From Tannerellaceae bacterium (lineage in GTDB: Bacteria > Bacteroidota > Bacteroidia > Bacteroidales > Tannerellaceae): a DNA stretch of 13,397 bases. The notes under the pieces are model-generated. The model saw only the letters and a program-made list of their open reading frames with translations, searched no databases and had not been told where the DNA came from. Where the stretch lies: NCBI GenBank assembly GCA_031267775.1, contig JAIRYL010000173.1:1-13397 (forward strand). Reading direction: 5' to 3'. Positions within the stretch are counted from its first letter, which is position 1. Each line of letters starts with the position of its first letter. This document shows, one piece after another, positions 1 to 7,315 of this stretch. The translations under genes were made by a program, and so were the position numbers.

Positions 1-78
1 CGTATCCGACGCCATTTGCCCCCACAGTATACCGGAAAGTAAAAAACAAAACTGTATGATTAGAAAAGTTTTTTTCAT
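1..78 (-). CDS. Secreted protein, N-terminal fragment
   Basis: Reading the minus strand from an ATG at 78 gives 26 uninterrupted codons to the window edge, starting MKKTFLIIQFCFLLSGILWG. This is a textbook signal peptide: two lysines, a hydrophobic core of about 15 residues, then a polar segment (QMASDT). A Cys at residue 11 lies inside the hydrophobic core and is not a convincing lipobox, so export by signal peptidase I is the simpler reading. The rest of the protein lies outside the window, so its function cannot be stated. The gene is downstream of pnp on the same strand, but the pnp terminator and about 280 bases of non-coding DNA separate them, so it probably has its own promoter. Confidence 0.6.
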   Translation of the reverse strand, partial: MKKTFLIIQFCFLLSGILWGQMASDT

Positions 79-358
79 GCTATCTTGGGTTGATAATGGA
101 TAAACTATTTTTGATACCATACACTCCAAAAGGCGTATGACAAAGTACATACTTTAAGGCAACAATCGTAATGCTTATACTTTGTACAAGTATAATAAAT
201 ATTGCTCATAATAAAAAATGTTTTTCAGTAACTTCAAAAAACCTTGAATATCCTTCGCATATTTACACTTGTATGTAACTGTAATTTTAGTCTTTCAATT
301 ATGGATTTTCGGACAAGAAGATATTAGATTTTCTTATTTTATATCTTTTTTATACAAT
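79..358. other. Intergenic region without a gene
   Basis: AT-rich non-coding stretch between the pnp terminator and the start of the secreted-protein gene at the left edge. No ORF of protein-like composition was seen. It contains two nearby inverted repeats sharing ATACTTT (listed separately). No good match to TAnnTTTG was found on the minus strand, so the promoter of the left-edge gene is not located. Confidence 0.6.
142..195. promoter_or_regulatory. Pair of inverted repeats, possible operator
   Basis: Two dyads lie 19 bases apart upstream of the left-edge gene. The first (142-155) has 6-base arms AAAGTA/TACTTT around CA. The second (175-195) has 8-base arms TTATACTT/AAGTATAA around TGTAC. 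Both contain ATACTTT, at 149-155 and 177-183, a 28-base offset. Paired dyads upstream of a gene suggest a dimeric regulator. AT-rich DNA produces short dyads by chance, so this is tentative. Confidence 0.25.
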
Positions 359-397
359 AAAAAAAACAGAGAACATTCATTTATTCTCCGTTTTTTT
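359..397 (-). terminator. Rho-independent terminator of pnp
   Basis: On the minus strand, about 14 bases after the pnp stop, the RNA forms a hairpin with arms AAAAAAACGGAGAA and TTCTCTGTTTTTTT (one G-U pair, loop of about 10 bases). The 3' arm runs directly into a T tract. It lies where pnp transcription should end. Confidence 0.85.
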
Positions 398-411
398 GTA
401 TTGTATTTTGC

Positions 412-2628
412 TTATTCCTGACGGCGCGGCGGACGATTGTTACGTTGTCCGTTTCTGTCGCCGCGATCGCTTCTGTCGCCGCGATCGGAACGCGGCGGGC
501 GTTCTTCATACCCTTCGGGTTTAGGTAATAGCGCTTTGCGCGAAAGTTTAAATTTACCTGTTTTGGGATCGATATCAACCAACTTCACTAAGATTGTGTC
601 GCCTTCTTTCAATCCGGCCTGTTCAACTGTTTCCAAGCGTTTCCAATCTATTTCGGAAATATGAAGCAGACCGTCTTTGCCCGACATAAATTCAACGAAA
701 GCGCCATACGGCATAACAGAAGAAATCTTACCTTCATACGTTTCGCCTACTTCGGGGACGGCAACGATGGCTTTAATCGCTCTCATGGCTGCGTCAATCG
801 TCTCTTTATTAGTACCGGATACTTCTATTTTACCTACGCCGTCAACTTCTTCAATAGAGATAATGGCGCCTGTTTTCTCTTGGATTCCCTGAATAATCTT
901 TCCTCCCGGGCCAATGATCGCGCCAATGTATTCTTTACCTACCGTTAGCGATTCAATGCGCGGAGCGTGCGGTTTCAAATCTTCGCGAGGTTCTGCAATC
1001 GTTCCCGTTAATTTCCCCAGTATGTGCATCCGTCCTTCTTTTGCCTGCGCTAACGCTTTTTCAAGGATTTCATAAGAAAGCCCGTCTACTTTGATGTCCA
1101 TCTGAGTAGCCGTAATACCGTCTTTTGTTCCGGTTACCTTAAAGTCCATATCGCCTAAATGATCTTCGTCTCCAAGAATGTCGGAAAGAACGGCAAACTT
1201 ACTTCCTTTATTTTCCGAAATCAGCCCCATGGCAATACCGGAAACAGGTTTCTTTACCTTCACGCCTGCGTCCATCAAGGCGAGCGTTCCGGCGCAAACC
1301 GTAGCCATGGAAGAAGAACCATTTGATTCAAGAATATCCGAAACAACGCGAATTACGTAGGGATACTCGGCAGGAATCATCCGTTTTAGCGCGCGATGCG
1401 CCAAATTGCCATGCCCTACTTCCCGCCGTCCTACGCCCCGCGAAGGTCTCGCTTCTCCCGTAGAGAAAGGAGGGAAGTTATAATGTAAAAGAAAACGTTC
1501 TTTACTGTGATTCAGTACATCGTCGATCATTTTTTCATCCGCTTTTGTTCCTAATGTCACAGTGGTAAGCGATTGCGTTTCTCCGCGGGTAAATATAGCG
1601 GATCCATGAGGTCCCGGCAGATAATCAACTTCACACCAGATCGGACGAATCTCTGTCGTTTTACGGCCATCCAGCCGTTTTCCTTCATCTAAAATAGCGC
1701 GGCGCATCGCTTCTTTTTCCACATCATGATAGTAGCGACCTATCATTTCGGCTTTTTCTACTAATTCTTCTGCCGTAAAGTTTGTTTTATATTCTTCTAC
1801 AATCTTCCCAAAAGCGTCTGAACGTTCATGTTTGGAAGAGCCGGAAACAGCGACGGCATATACTTTGTCATAACATTTTTCGCAAACATCCTTACGAAGT
1901 TCTTCATTGTTTACTTCGTGGTCGTATGCGCGTTTTACCAGCTTGCCGCAAGCTTCCGACAATTCAAGTTGTACCTGGCACTGTATCTTGATAGCTTCGT
2001 GGGCAACCTTGATAGCTTCGAGCATTTCAGCTTCCTGTACTTCATTCATTTCACCTTCTACCATCATGATATTATCGATGGTAGCGCCTACCATAATATC
2101 GATATCAGCTTTTTCCAGCTCGGAGAAAGTTGGATTGAGAACAAACTTGCCATTAATACGGGCAACACGAACTTCGGAGATAGGCCCGTTAAACGGTATA
2201 TCCGATACAGCCAAAGCCGCAGACGCGGCTAAACCGGCCAATGCATCCGGCATATCATTACCGTCGGATGAAAATAATATAATATTAACAAATACTTCAG
2301 CATGATAATTGTCCGGGAAAAGCGGACGAAGCGCGCGGTCTACTAAGCGTGAAGTAAGTATTTCATAGTCGGAAGCTTTTCCTTCTCTTCTTGTAAATCC
2401 TCCCGGAAAACGGCCATACGCGGAGAATTTTTCTTTATATTCAACCTGCAGAGGCATAAAATCAACGCCGGGATTTGCATCTTTAGCGGCAGTCACAGTT
2501 GCCAGCAGCATCGTATTACCCATACGAACGGTAACGGCGCCATCAGCTTGTTTTGCCAATTTCCCGGTTTCGACGGCGATCGTCCTTCCGTCGCCTAAAT
2601 CGATCATCTTGTTAATTGGATTAACCAT
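412..2628 (-). CDS. pnp: Polyribonucleotide nucleotidyltransferase (PNPase)
   Basis: PNPase degrades RNA 3' to 5' by phosphorolysis, releasing nucleoside diphosphates, and works in mRNA turnover as a cytoplasmic trimer. The protein is 738 residues from the ATG at 2628. A three-codon in-frame extension would need a TTG start, and Bacteroides homologues begin M-I/V-NPI, so the ATG was chosen. Visible parts are: first RNase PH-like core with VEYKEKFSAYGRFPGGF; helical linker; second core with FPPFSTGEARPSRGVGRRE and the active-site region GDEDHLGDMDFK; KH domain with IIGPGGKIIQGIQ (roughly 557-626); S1 domain with PYGAFVEFMSGKDGLLHISEID (roughly 627-703). After the S1 domain is a basic low-complexity tail of about 35 residues with SDRGDRSDRGDR and RNNRPPRR, absent from the E. 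coli enzyme. It is monocistronic, with a -7 box upstream and a terminator downstream. Confidence 0.98.
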   Translation of the reverse strand: MVNPINKMIDLGDGRTIAVETGKLAKQADGAVTVRMGNTMLLATVTAAKDANPGVDFMPLQVEYKEKFSAYGRFPGGFTRREGKASDYEILTSRLVDRALRPLFPDNYHAEVFVNIILFSSDGNDMPDALAGLAASAALAVSDIPFNGPISEVRVARINGKFVLNPTFSELEKADIDIMVGATIDNIMMVEGEMNEVQEAEMLEAIKVAHEAIKIQCQVQLELSEACGKLVKRAYDHEVNNEELRKDVCEKCYDKVYAVAVSGSSKHERSDAFGKIVEEYKTNFTAEELVEKAEMIGRYYHDVEKEAMRRAILDEGKRLDGRKTTEIRPIWCEVDYLPGPHGSAIFTRGETQSLTTVTLGTKADEKMIDDVLNHSKERFLLHYNFPPFSTGEARPSRGVGRREVGHGNLAHRALKRMIPAEYPYVIRVVSDILESNGSSSMATVCAGTLALMDAGVKVKKPVSGIAMGLISENKGSKFAVLSDILGDEDHLGDMDFKVTGTKDGITATQMDIKVDGLSYEILEKALAQAKEGRMHILGKLTGTIAEPREDLKPHAPRIESLTVGKEYIGAIIGPGGKIIQGIQEKTGAIISIEEVDGVGKIEVSGTNKETIDAAMRAIKAIVAVPEVGETYEGKISSVMPYGAFVEFMSGKDGLLHISEIDWKRLETVEQAGLKEGDTILVKLVDIDPKTGKFKLSRKALLPKPEGYEERPPRSDRGDRSDRGDRNGQRNNRPPRRQE
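453..488 (-). repeat. 18-bp tandem duplication in the pnp tail
   Basis: Two adjacent 18-base units (453-470 and 471-488) differ at one base, TTCTGTCGCCGCGATCGC and the same ending in G. In the pnp frame they encode repeated S-D-R-G-D-R blocks in the C-terminal basic tail. The unit is a multiple of three, so copy-number change would alter tail length without a frameshift. Confidence 0.85.
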
Positions 2629-2668
2629 AATTTTCAATATTCTTATTTTTCTATCTATAAAATTGGGG

Positions 2669-2676
2669 CAAAGGTA
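2669..2676 (-). promoter_or_regulatory. Bacteroidetes -7 box upstream of pnp
   Basis: The minus strand reads TACCTTTGC, an exact match to TAnnTTTG. It implies a transcription start near 2662 and a 5' leader of about 34 bases before the pnp ATG. The -33 element is not clear. Confidence 0.6.
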
Positions 2677-2792
2677 GTGAAAGTTTACATGTTAAATGTA
2701 TGTAAAAACAATAAATAACTCGTTGTAAGCGGTTTTTTGCGAAATAATTTGGAAGAAACAACGAATAATTACTGTTCAATTGCAAATTAATG

Positions 2793-2800
2793 TATATTTG
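2793..2800 (+). promoter_or_regulatory. Bacteroidetes -7 box upstream of the lipoprotein gene
   Basis: TATATTTG followed by C matches TAnnTTTG exactly, 32 bases before the ATG at 2833. A transcript would start near 2807. No strong TTTG lies 19-21 bases upstream, only a weak TTG-containing stretch. Confidence 0.55.
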
Positions 2801-2832
2801 CATCCAAATAGTAAAATTTTGAGAAATAGAAT

Positions 2833-3993
2833 ATGAAACGGATAACTACGCACCTGATGATGGCTCTTGGAGCAATACTTGTTTTATTTACGGCATGTAG
2901 CGACAGTAGCAAGAATTTTACCGTTAAGGGTGTTGTGTCCGGCGCCGACGGGCAGACAATGTTTCTTGAAAACGTAGGCGTTTCATCTGTCAAAATAGCA
3001 GATTCGATTAAGCTTAGCGCCGCCGGTAAGTTTACATTTAAGCAACCCCGCCCTCCATATCCTGATTTTTATCGTTTGCGTTTGAATAATCAGTGGATCA
3101 ATTTCTCCGTCGATTCTACGGAGACTGTTTCTTTTAGCGCCGATGCAGGAACGTTTGCAACTTCTTATATGGTAGAAGGTTCTGAAAATTCAAAAGCGAT
3201 CAAACAAATAACGCTGGCTCAACTGGATGCGAATCAGGCTATCGGACGATTACGCAAAGATTACGACAGCAAATTGATTTCCGATACAACATACCGGGAA
3301 CAGGTATTGGAAGCTGTCGAGGCTTACAAGGAAGTAGCCCGTACATATATTTATTCAGCGCCCATGTCTACGGCCGCCTATTATGCGTTATTCCAGCAAA
3401 TAGACGGGCTGTATTTCTTTAATCTGTATGATAAAGACGATTCAAAAGCGTATGGCGCGGTTGCCACAAGTTATGATTTTAATTACCCGGAAAACGTCCG
3501 TGCAAAACATCTTCATAATCTGGCATTACAATCTATTAAAGTGATTCGTCAACAACGGGCGTTAGACACGGAGAGCGTTAATGTTCAGGAAATAAATTAC
3601 CTGGATATAACGTTGCCAAACCTGCGCGAAGAGGTTGTTAAATTATCCGAAGTGGCTGAAAACAAAACTGTTCTGGTTAATTTTACTACCTATCAAAACG
3701 AATGGTCGCCCGCTCTGAATATGAATTTTGCCGAGTTATATGAAAAATACAACAACAAAGGATTCGTCATCTATCAGATATCATTAGATACAGACAAACA
3801 CTTTTGGAAGAATGTAGCGTCTAAATTGCCCTGGACCTGCGTCCATGATCCTGAATCGGCCTATTCTCAGATAGCAGCGCTTTATAACGTAAAACAGTTA
3901 CCCGCTCTATTCCTTATTAATAAAAAAGGCGAAATTGTGAAACGCATTGAAGATTTAAGAGCGCTTGACGAAGATATTCGAAAAGCGCTTTGA
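2833..3993 (+). CDS. DUF4369/thioredoxin-fold lipoprotein lacking CxxC
   Basis: An exported lipoprotein of 386 residues. The signal peptide ends in LFTAC, so Cys22 is the lipidation site. An N-terminal beta-rich part (about 28-115, FTVKGVVSGADGQTMFLENV) resembles DUF4369, which precedes TlpA/ResA-like domains in many Bacteroidetes proteins. A helical middle (about 118-245) follows. The C-terminal 130 residues have a thioredoxin fold: KTVLVNFTTYQNEW, then NKGFVIYQISLDTDKHFW, then LPALFLINKKGEIV with the cis-Pro loop at Pro357. Where active members have WCxxC, this one has WSPAL (291-295). The only other cysteine is Cys336, in PWTCVHDP. Redox catalysis through CxxC is therefore not possible; a binding or structural role in the envelope is inferred. 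Related Bacteroidetes proteins with the same loss are known to me from memory. It has its own promoter and converges on the porin-like gene 15 bases away. Confidence 0.85.
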   Translation: MKRITTHLMMALGAILVLFTACSDSSKNFTVKGVVSGADGQTMFLENVGVSSVKIADSIKLSAAGKFTFKQPRPPYPDFYRLRLNNQWINFSVDSTETVSFSADAGTFATSYMVEGSENSKAIKQITLAQLDANQAIGRLRKDYDSKLISDTTYREQVLEAVEAYKEVARTYIYSAPMSTAAYYALFQQIDGLYFFNLYDKDDSKAYGAVATSYDFNYPENVRAKHLHNLALQSIKVIRQQRALDTESVNVQEINYLDITLPNLREEVVKLSEVAENKTVLVNFTTYQNEWSPALNMNFAELYEKYNNKGFVIYQISLDTDKHFWKNVASKLPWTCVHDPESAYSQIAALYNVKQLPALFLINKKGEIVKRIEDLRALDEDIRKAL

Positions 3994-4010
3994 AGCAGGC
4001 GTCCGCCTTC
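3992..4010. terminator. Possible hairpin between convergent genes
   Basis: GAAGCAGGCGTCCGCCTTC can fold with GGCG/CGCC and GAA/TTC paired and a three-base bulge. It lies in the 15-base gap between the convergent lipoprotein and porin-like genes, partly inside the stop codons. There is no T tract, so its role as a terminator is weakly supported. Confidence 0.3.
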
Positions 4011-5235
4011 AGAAATAATAAGTAAGCAATCCCAATATTCTATGGTTGGTAACAGCCTGTGCATTTGTTACCTTACCGTTTGAAAGGTCTGTATCTCCAT
4101 ACCAGGCTGTTGTTGCAGAATATTCAATCCCGGCTTTCCAGTGGGGTAAATTATACGAAAAACTAACGGCGGCAGAAAGCAACTGGTCTATATCGATTCC
4201 ACTCCCATAAAATAATTCCGGACTGACCAATTTATCGGTTGTTCCTAAATTTTTAGCGTATCCCATAAACAGGCTACCTTTCCATTTATTACCTAATACT
4301 ACATTGAGCCAAGTGGTTGAATGACGTGAAGACGTATATTTTTGTTCGCCCGTACGATTGTCGATAGACGAAACGCCATATCCGCCTAACATAGCGTTAT
4401 GCGTCTGGTTAGAGCCAAGAAGCGTTTTCCCGGCCAGAAAAAGATTGTCTGTCTTATATTGAGCCTGAGCCATAAAAGACAGGCTGGTAACCCGTTCGTC
4501 TACTTTATATATTTTATCTTCCATATTAGCCCGTAGACGAGGTTTCAGCGATATCATTTCAACCCCTAAACCTCCTAAAAATCCATTGTCGCGGTATGTT
4601 ACGCCTGCAAATAATTCGGGAAGAACTCCATTTTTCTGGTATTCTTCGCTTTTCCCGTTTGGCCCTGCAGATAAATACACCAGTTGGTAAATAGCCGAAC
4701 CGGTAAATGGTACTTTATTACTTTTATATTGATACCTTATTTGCGCGCTTCGATTAAAGGGTTGGAAAGGGCTTCCGGTGTTCAGGTTCAAAACGTCGGG
4801 CATAACGTCTCCGAACAACGGATGCCACGTTTGCCCAAGTAAGAGGGAAGAACCTTTTTCCCAGCTTAAATTAACATACGCCTGACGGATGCGAAGCAGA
4901 TAATTAGCGAGATTGAATCCTCCCAAGTCGACTTCTACCTTGGCGGATGTTTTTGCCGCACCGACATTTGGGCCAGTCATATCTAAACCAAATCGAGTTG
5001 TAAACGTATAAAACGAGCTATTCGGATTGCTGTTTAAATCATTGCCATTGGCGTCGGGCGCTTTATCAAGCGGATAGAGATAAAAGTTACCGTCTACCGC
5101 TTCTACATTGCTTCTCGAATTGTAATAGATATCGCCTCTTACAAATCCATAGAAATTATAGGTAAAATTCTCTCTTTGAGCAAAGATAAATTGAATAAAT
5201 ACAAGGCAGGAAAGTAGTAAAAAAAGCTTTCTCAT
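4009..5235 (-). CDS. Outer-membrane beta-barrel (porin-like) protein
   Basis: A 408-residue protein with a signal peptide (MRKLFLLLSCLVFIQFIFA, probable cleavage before QRENF) and many alternating hydrophobic/aromatic strands such as NFTYNFYGFVRGDIYYN, SAKVEVDLGGFNL, LRIRQAYVNLSW, SLLLGQTWHPLFG, WLNVVLGNKWKGSLFMGYAKN and HWKAGIEYSATTAWYG. It ends in LLTYYF. A C-terminal aromatic residue preceded by an alternating strand is the signature of BAM-inserted barrels. The length fits a 16- to 18-strand barrel. The early GFVRGDIYYNSR and GQTWHPLFG segments resemble DcaP-like porins of Bacteroidetes, but I assign the fold with more confidence than the family. The substrate is unknown. It is transcribed divergently from trpB and convergently with the lipoprotein gene. 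Confidence 0.8.
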   Translation of the reverse strand: MRKLFLLLSCLVFIQFIFAQRENFTYNFYGFVRGDIYYNSRSNVEAVDGNFYLYPLDKAPDANGNDLNSNPNSSFYTFTTRFGLDMTGPNVGAAKTSAKVEVDLGGFNLANYLLRIRQAYVNLSWEKGSSLLLGQTWHPLFGDVMPDVLNLNTGSPFQPFNRSAQIRYQYKSNKVPFTGSAIYQLVYLSAGPNGKSEEYQKNGVLPELFAGVTYRDNGFLGGLGVEMISLKPRLRANMEDKIYKVDERVTSLSFMAQAQYKTDNLFLAGKTLLGSNQTHNAMLGGYGVSSIDNRTGEQKYTSSRHSTTWLNVVLGNKWKGSLFMGYAKNLGTTDKLVSPELFYGSGIDIDQLLSAAVSFSYNLPHWKAGIEYSATTAWYGDTDLSNGKVTNAQAVTNHRILGLLTYYF

Positions 5236-5278
5236 GATTCTGCTGATTTAATTATATTTCGTAAATTTATTTAGTATG

Positions 5279-5286
5279 CAAATGTA
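5279..5286 (-). promoter_or_regulatory. Bacteroidetes -7 box upstream of the porin-like gene
   Basis: The minus strand reads TACATTTG, an exact TAnnTTTG match, 43 bases upstream of the porin-like ATG. Its upstream edge touches the ATTGAA/TTCAAT inverted repeat at 5286-5302. Confidence 0.5.
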
Positions 5287-5312
5287 TTGAATTTTGTTCA
5301 ATTCATATTGAA
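5286..5312. promoter_or_regulatory. ATTGAA inverted repeat between divergent promoters
   Basis: ATTGAA (5286-5291), TTCAAT (5297-5302) and a third ATTGAA-like half site (5307-5312) lie between the -7 boxes of the porin-like gene and trpB. They overlap the likely -33 regions of both. The placement would suit a regulator of one or both genes; the evidence is positional only. Confidence 0.3.
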
Positions 5313-5337
5313 TAACGAAATATTATTTGTTACTTTG
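5308..5337 (+). promoter_or_regulatory. Promoter of trpB
   Basis: A TTG at 5308-5310 and TTACTTTGC at 5330-5338 are separated by 19 bases, matching the Bacteroidetes spacing. The -7 box differs from TAnnTTTG at one base. The start would be near 5344, giving a leader of about 55 bases. The leader contains a 6-bp hairpin TAAGCT/AGCTTA (5349-5364) and a five-codon upstream reading frame. Confidence 0.5.
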
Positions 5338-5398
5338 CTTCCATGTTGTAAGCTATAAAGCTTATTTTTAGAAATAATGTAACCTACAAATATGAATT

Positions 5399-6760
5399 AT
5401 GAGTACTAAAAAGTTTTTATTGGAAGAAAAAGAAATTCCTGCGGCGTGGTATAATATCGTAGTAGATATGAAAAACAAACCGCGTCCTATTTTAAATCCG
5501 GGCACAAAGCAACCTGTTAAAGAAGAAGAACTCTATCCTTTATTTGCTAAGTCGCTGGCGCATCAGGAGTTAAATCAAACCGACACATGGATAGAAATAC
5601 CGGAAGAAGTACGCGAGATGTATAAAATCTGGCGTCCTACCCCCTTAGTTCGCGCTTATGGGCTGGAAAAAGCGTTAGATACGCCGGCTCATATTTATTT
5701 TAAAAATGAAAGCGTGAGTCCGGTAGGTTCTCATAAATTAAATTCAGCAATCGCTCAGGCCTATTTTTGCAAGCAGGAAGGAGTAACCCATATTACGACC
5801 GAAACCGGAGCCGGACAATGGGGAGCCGCTCTATCTTATGCGGCAAAGGCTTTTGGTTTGGAGCTGGCCGTTTATATGGTAAAGGTGAGTTATCATCAAA
5901 AACCATATCGCCGTTCGATTATGCAGACGTTTGGCGCACAGGTAATCGCTTCGCCCAGTATGAGTACGAAAGCCGGACGTAAAATATTGACAGACCATCC
6001 AACTTATCAGGGAAGCTTGGGCACAGCTATTTCCGAGGCTGTGGAACTGGCCATGCAAACGCCTAATTGCAGATATACGTTAGGCAGCGTTCTGAACCAT
6101 GTTATGCTACACCAAACGGTTATTGGTTTGGAAGCGGAAAAACAAATGGAAATGGCCGGCGAATATCCGGATGTGGTTATTGGTTGTTTTGGAGGAGGTT
6201 CAAACTTTTCAGGGATTAGTTTTCCGTTCCTTCGCCATAAGTTAGTTAGTGATAAAGATATACGTATTGTAGCGGCAGAACCGGCGTCATGCCCGAAACT
6301 GACGCGCGGCCAATTCCAGTACGACTTTGGCGACGAAGCCGGTTATACGCCGCTAATACCCATGTTTACATTAGGGCATACCTTCTCTCCCGCCCATATT
6401 CATGCAGGGGGATTACGTTATCATGGCGCGGGCTCTATTATTAGCCAACTACGAAAAGACGGATATGTAGAAGCTGTTGACATTGAACAATTAGATACGT
6501 TTAAGGCAGCAACTTTATTTGCTCAGGCAGAAGGTATTATTCCGGCTCCTGAATCATCCCACGCAATTGCTGCCGCTATTCAGGAAGCCGAACAGGCTAA
6601 ACTGGAAGGCAAACAGCGTACGATCTTATTCAATCTATCAGGTCATGGATTGATTGATATGGCAGCTTACGACCAATACTTAGCAGGCGATTTAAGTAAT
6701 TACGAACTGACCGATGAAGAAGTATCAGCCAATCTGGCCGGTTTAGAGAAAATTATTTGA
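5399..6760 (+). CDS. trpB: Tryptophan synthase beta chain, TrpB2 type
   Basis: A PLP enzyme of 453 residues that condenses indole with serine to tryptophan. Seen: the PLP lysine in GSHKLNSA (Lys113), ETGAGQWG with the conserved catalytic Glu (135-142), and the phosphate-binding loop GGGSNF (265-270). The length, N-terminal extension, ETGAGQW instead of ETGAGQH, and the RLLR-free sequence place it with TrpB-like type 2 proteins (TIGR01415 group) rather than TrpB1 (about 400 residues) that partners TrpA. TrpB2 proteins often lie outside the trp operon and may scavenge free indole. No trpA, trpC or other trp gene is adjacent, consistent with a stand-alone role. The start is the ATG at 5399; an earlier ATG at 5392 is out of frame. 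A strong terminator follows 22 bases after the stop. Confidence 0.95.
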   Translation: MSTKKFLLEEKEIPAAWYNIVVDMKNKPRPILNPGTKQPVKEEELYPLFAKSLAHQELNQTDTWIEIPEEVREMYKIWRPTPLVRAYGLEKALDTPAHIYFKNESVSPVGSHKLNSAIAQAYFCKQEGVTHITTETGAGQWGAALSYAAKAFGLELAVYMVKVSYHQKPYRRSIMQTFGAQVIASPSMSTKAGRKILTDHPTYQGSLGTAISEAVELAMQTPNCRYTLGSVLNHVMLHQTVIGLEAEKQMEMAGEYPDVVIGCFGGGSNFSGISFPFLRHKLVSDKDIRIVAAEPASCPKLTRGQFQYDFGDEAGYTPLIPMFTLGHTFSPAHIHAGGLRYHGAGSIISQLRKDGYVEAVDIEQLDTFKAATLFAQAEGIIPAPESSHAIAAAIQEAEQAKLEGKQRTILFNLSGHGLIDMAAYDQYLAGDLSNYELTDEEVSANLAGLEKII

Positions 6761-6782
6761 TTCGTATCCCTCTCATTTATAA

Positions 6783-6837
6783 ATAGAAAGCGATACGGCA
6801 CAACGATGTGAATTGTTGCAGCCGTATCGCTTTCTAT
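6783..6837. terminator. Bidirectional terminator, 17-bp perfect stem
   Basis: Perfect 17-base arms, ATAGAAAGCGATACGGC (6783-6799) and its reverse complement (6821-6837), flank a 21-base loop that can pair further through CAAC/GTTG. The plus-strand continuation is CTTTTA and the minus-strand continuation is TTATAAATG, so it can end both trpB and the DUF3836 gene. Confidence 0.85.
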
Positions 6838-6859
6838 CTTTTATGAATGTCTGTGTATC

Positions 6860-7270
6860 TTATGAAAATATTGATTCATAGTTTGAAGCAGGCGAGATCA
6901 TCTCCTGAACGTTCAAGCTGTAATCTTTTTTCTTTTTATCCCACATCCCATAGGTTGTGTGGATATCTCCTGTTTCTTTGTTATATTTATAAGAAATCAG
7001 AAAAAACGGCTCCCAGCTATCTGTCGATTTATTCCATTTACAAGCTTTCTTTACAGCCACTTTTCCATCTTCGTTATACGTGAAATCATATTTCATTTGT
7101 TTGTTTAGAAGCCCGTCTTCATTCGTGAAGACAGTTTTTGATACCACTTTGCCATTTTCTTCTTTTGTGTCGTACATATAATTCTTGGGAGAAACAGCGT
7201 TCATAGCCATACTACACGCAAAAATAAAAATAAATCCCCAAATGCTTTTCGTTAACATCGACGTTTTCAT
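6860..7270 (-). CDS. Secreted DUF3836 family protein
   Basis: A small exported protein of 136 residues. The N-terminus MKTSMLTKSIWGFIFIFACSMAMNA is a signal sequence. Cleavage after AMNA is the likelier reading, but IFAC at 16-19 could also serve as a lipobox. The mature part is beta-rich and charged, with NYMYDTKEENGKVVSKTVF, KYDFTYNEDGKVAVKKACKW and SYKYNKETGDIHTTYGMWDKKKKDYS. This repeating 'strand, N-x-D/E-G-K, strand' pattern matches Bacteroides DUF3836 proteins as I remember them. These are short secreted proteins of unknown function, often present in several copies per genome. It has its own probable promoter and shares a terminator with trpB. Confidence 0.75.
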   Translation of the reverse strand: MKTSMLTKSIWGFIFIFACSMAMNAVSPKNYMYDTKEENGKVVSKTVFTNEDGLLNKQMKYDFTYNEDGKVAVKKACKWNKSTDSWEPFFLISYKYNKETGDIHTTYGMWDKKKKDYSLNVQEMISPASNYESIFS

Positions 7271-7307
7271 TACAATTTCATTTATTAGTTTTCATTTCAT
7301 TTTGACA

Positions 7308-7315
7308 CAAAGTAA
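7308..7315 (-). promoter_or_regulatory. -7 box upstream of the DUF3836 gene
   Basis: The minus strand reads TTACTTTGTG, one base off TAnnTTTG and the same variant as in front of trpB. It lies 37 bases upstream of the ATG at 7270. A T-rich stretch around 7321-7326 could act as the -33 region. Confidence 0.4.

Noticed and set aside
1828..2305. Long plus-strand ORFs opposite pnp
   Set aside because: They are antisense to a full-length, well-conserved PNPase frame and have no family resemblance.
6847..7083. Plus-strand ORF of 78 codons after trpB
   Set aside because: It is antisense to the DUF3836 gene, starts downstream of a strong terminator and has no protein-like features beyond low-complexity Leu/Ser/Tyr.
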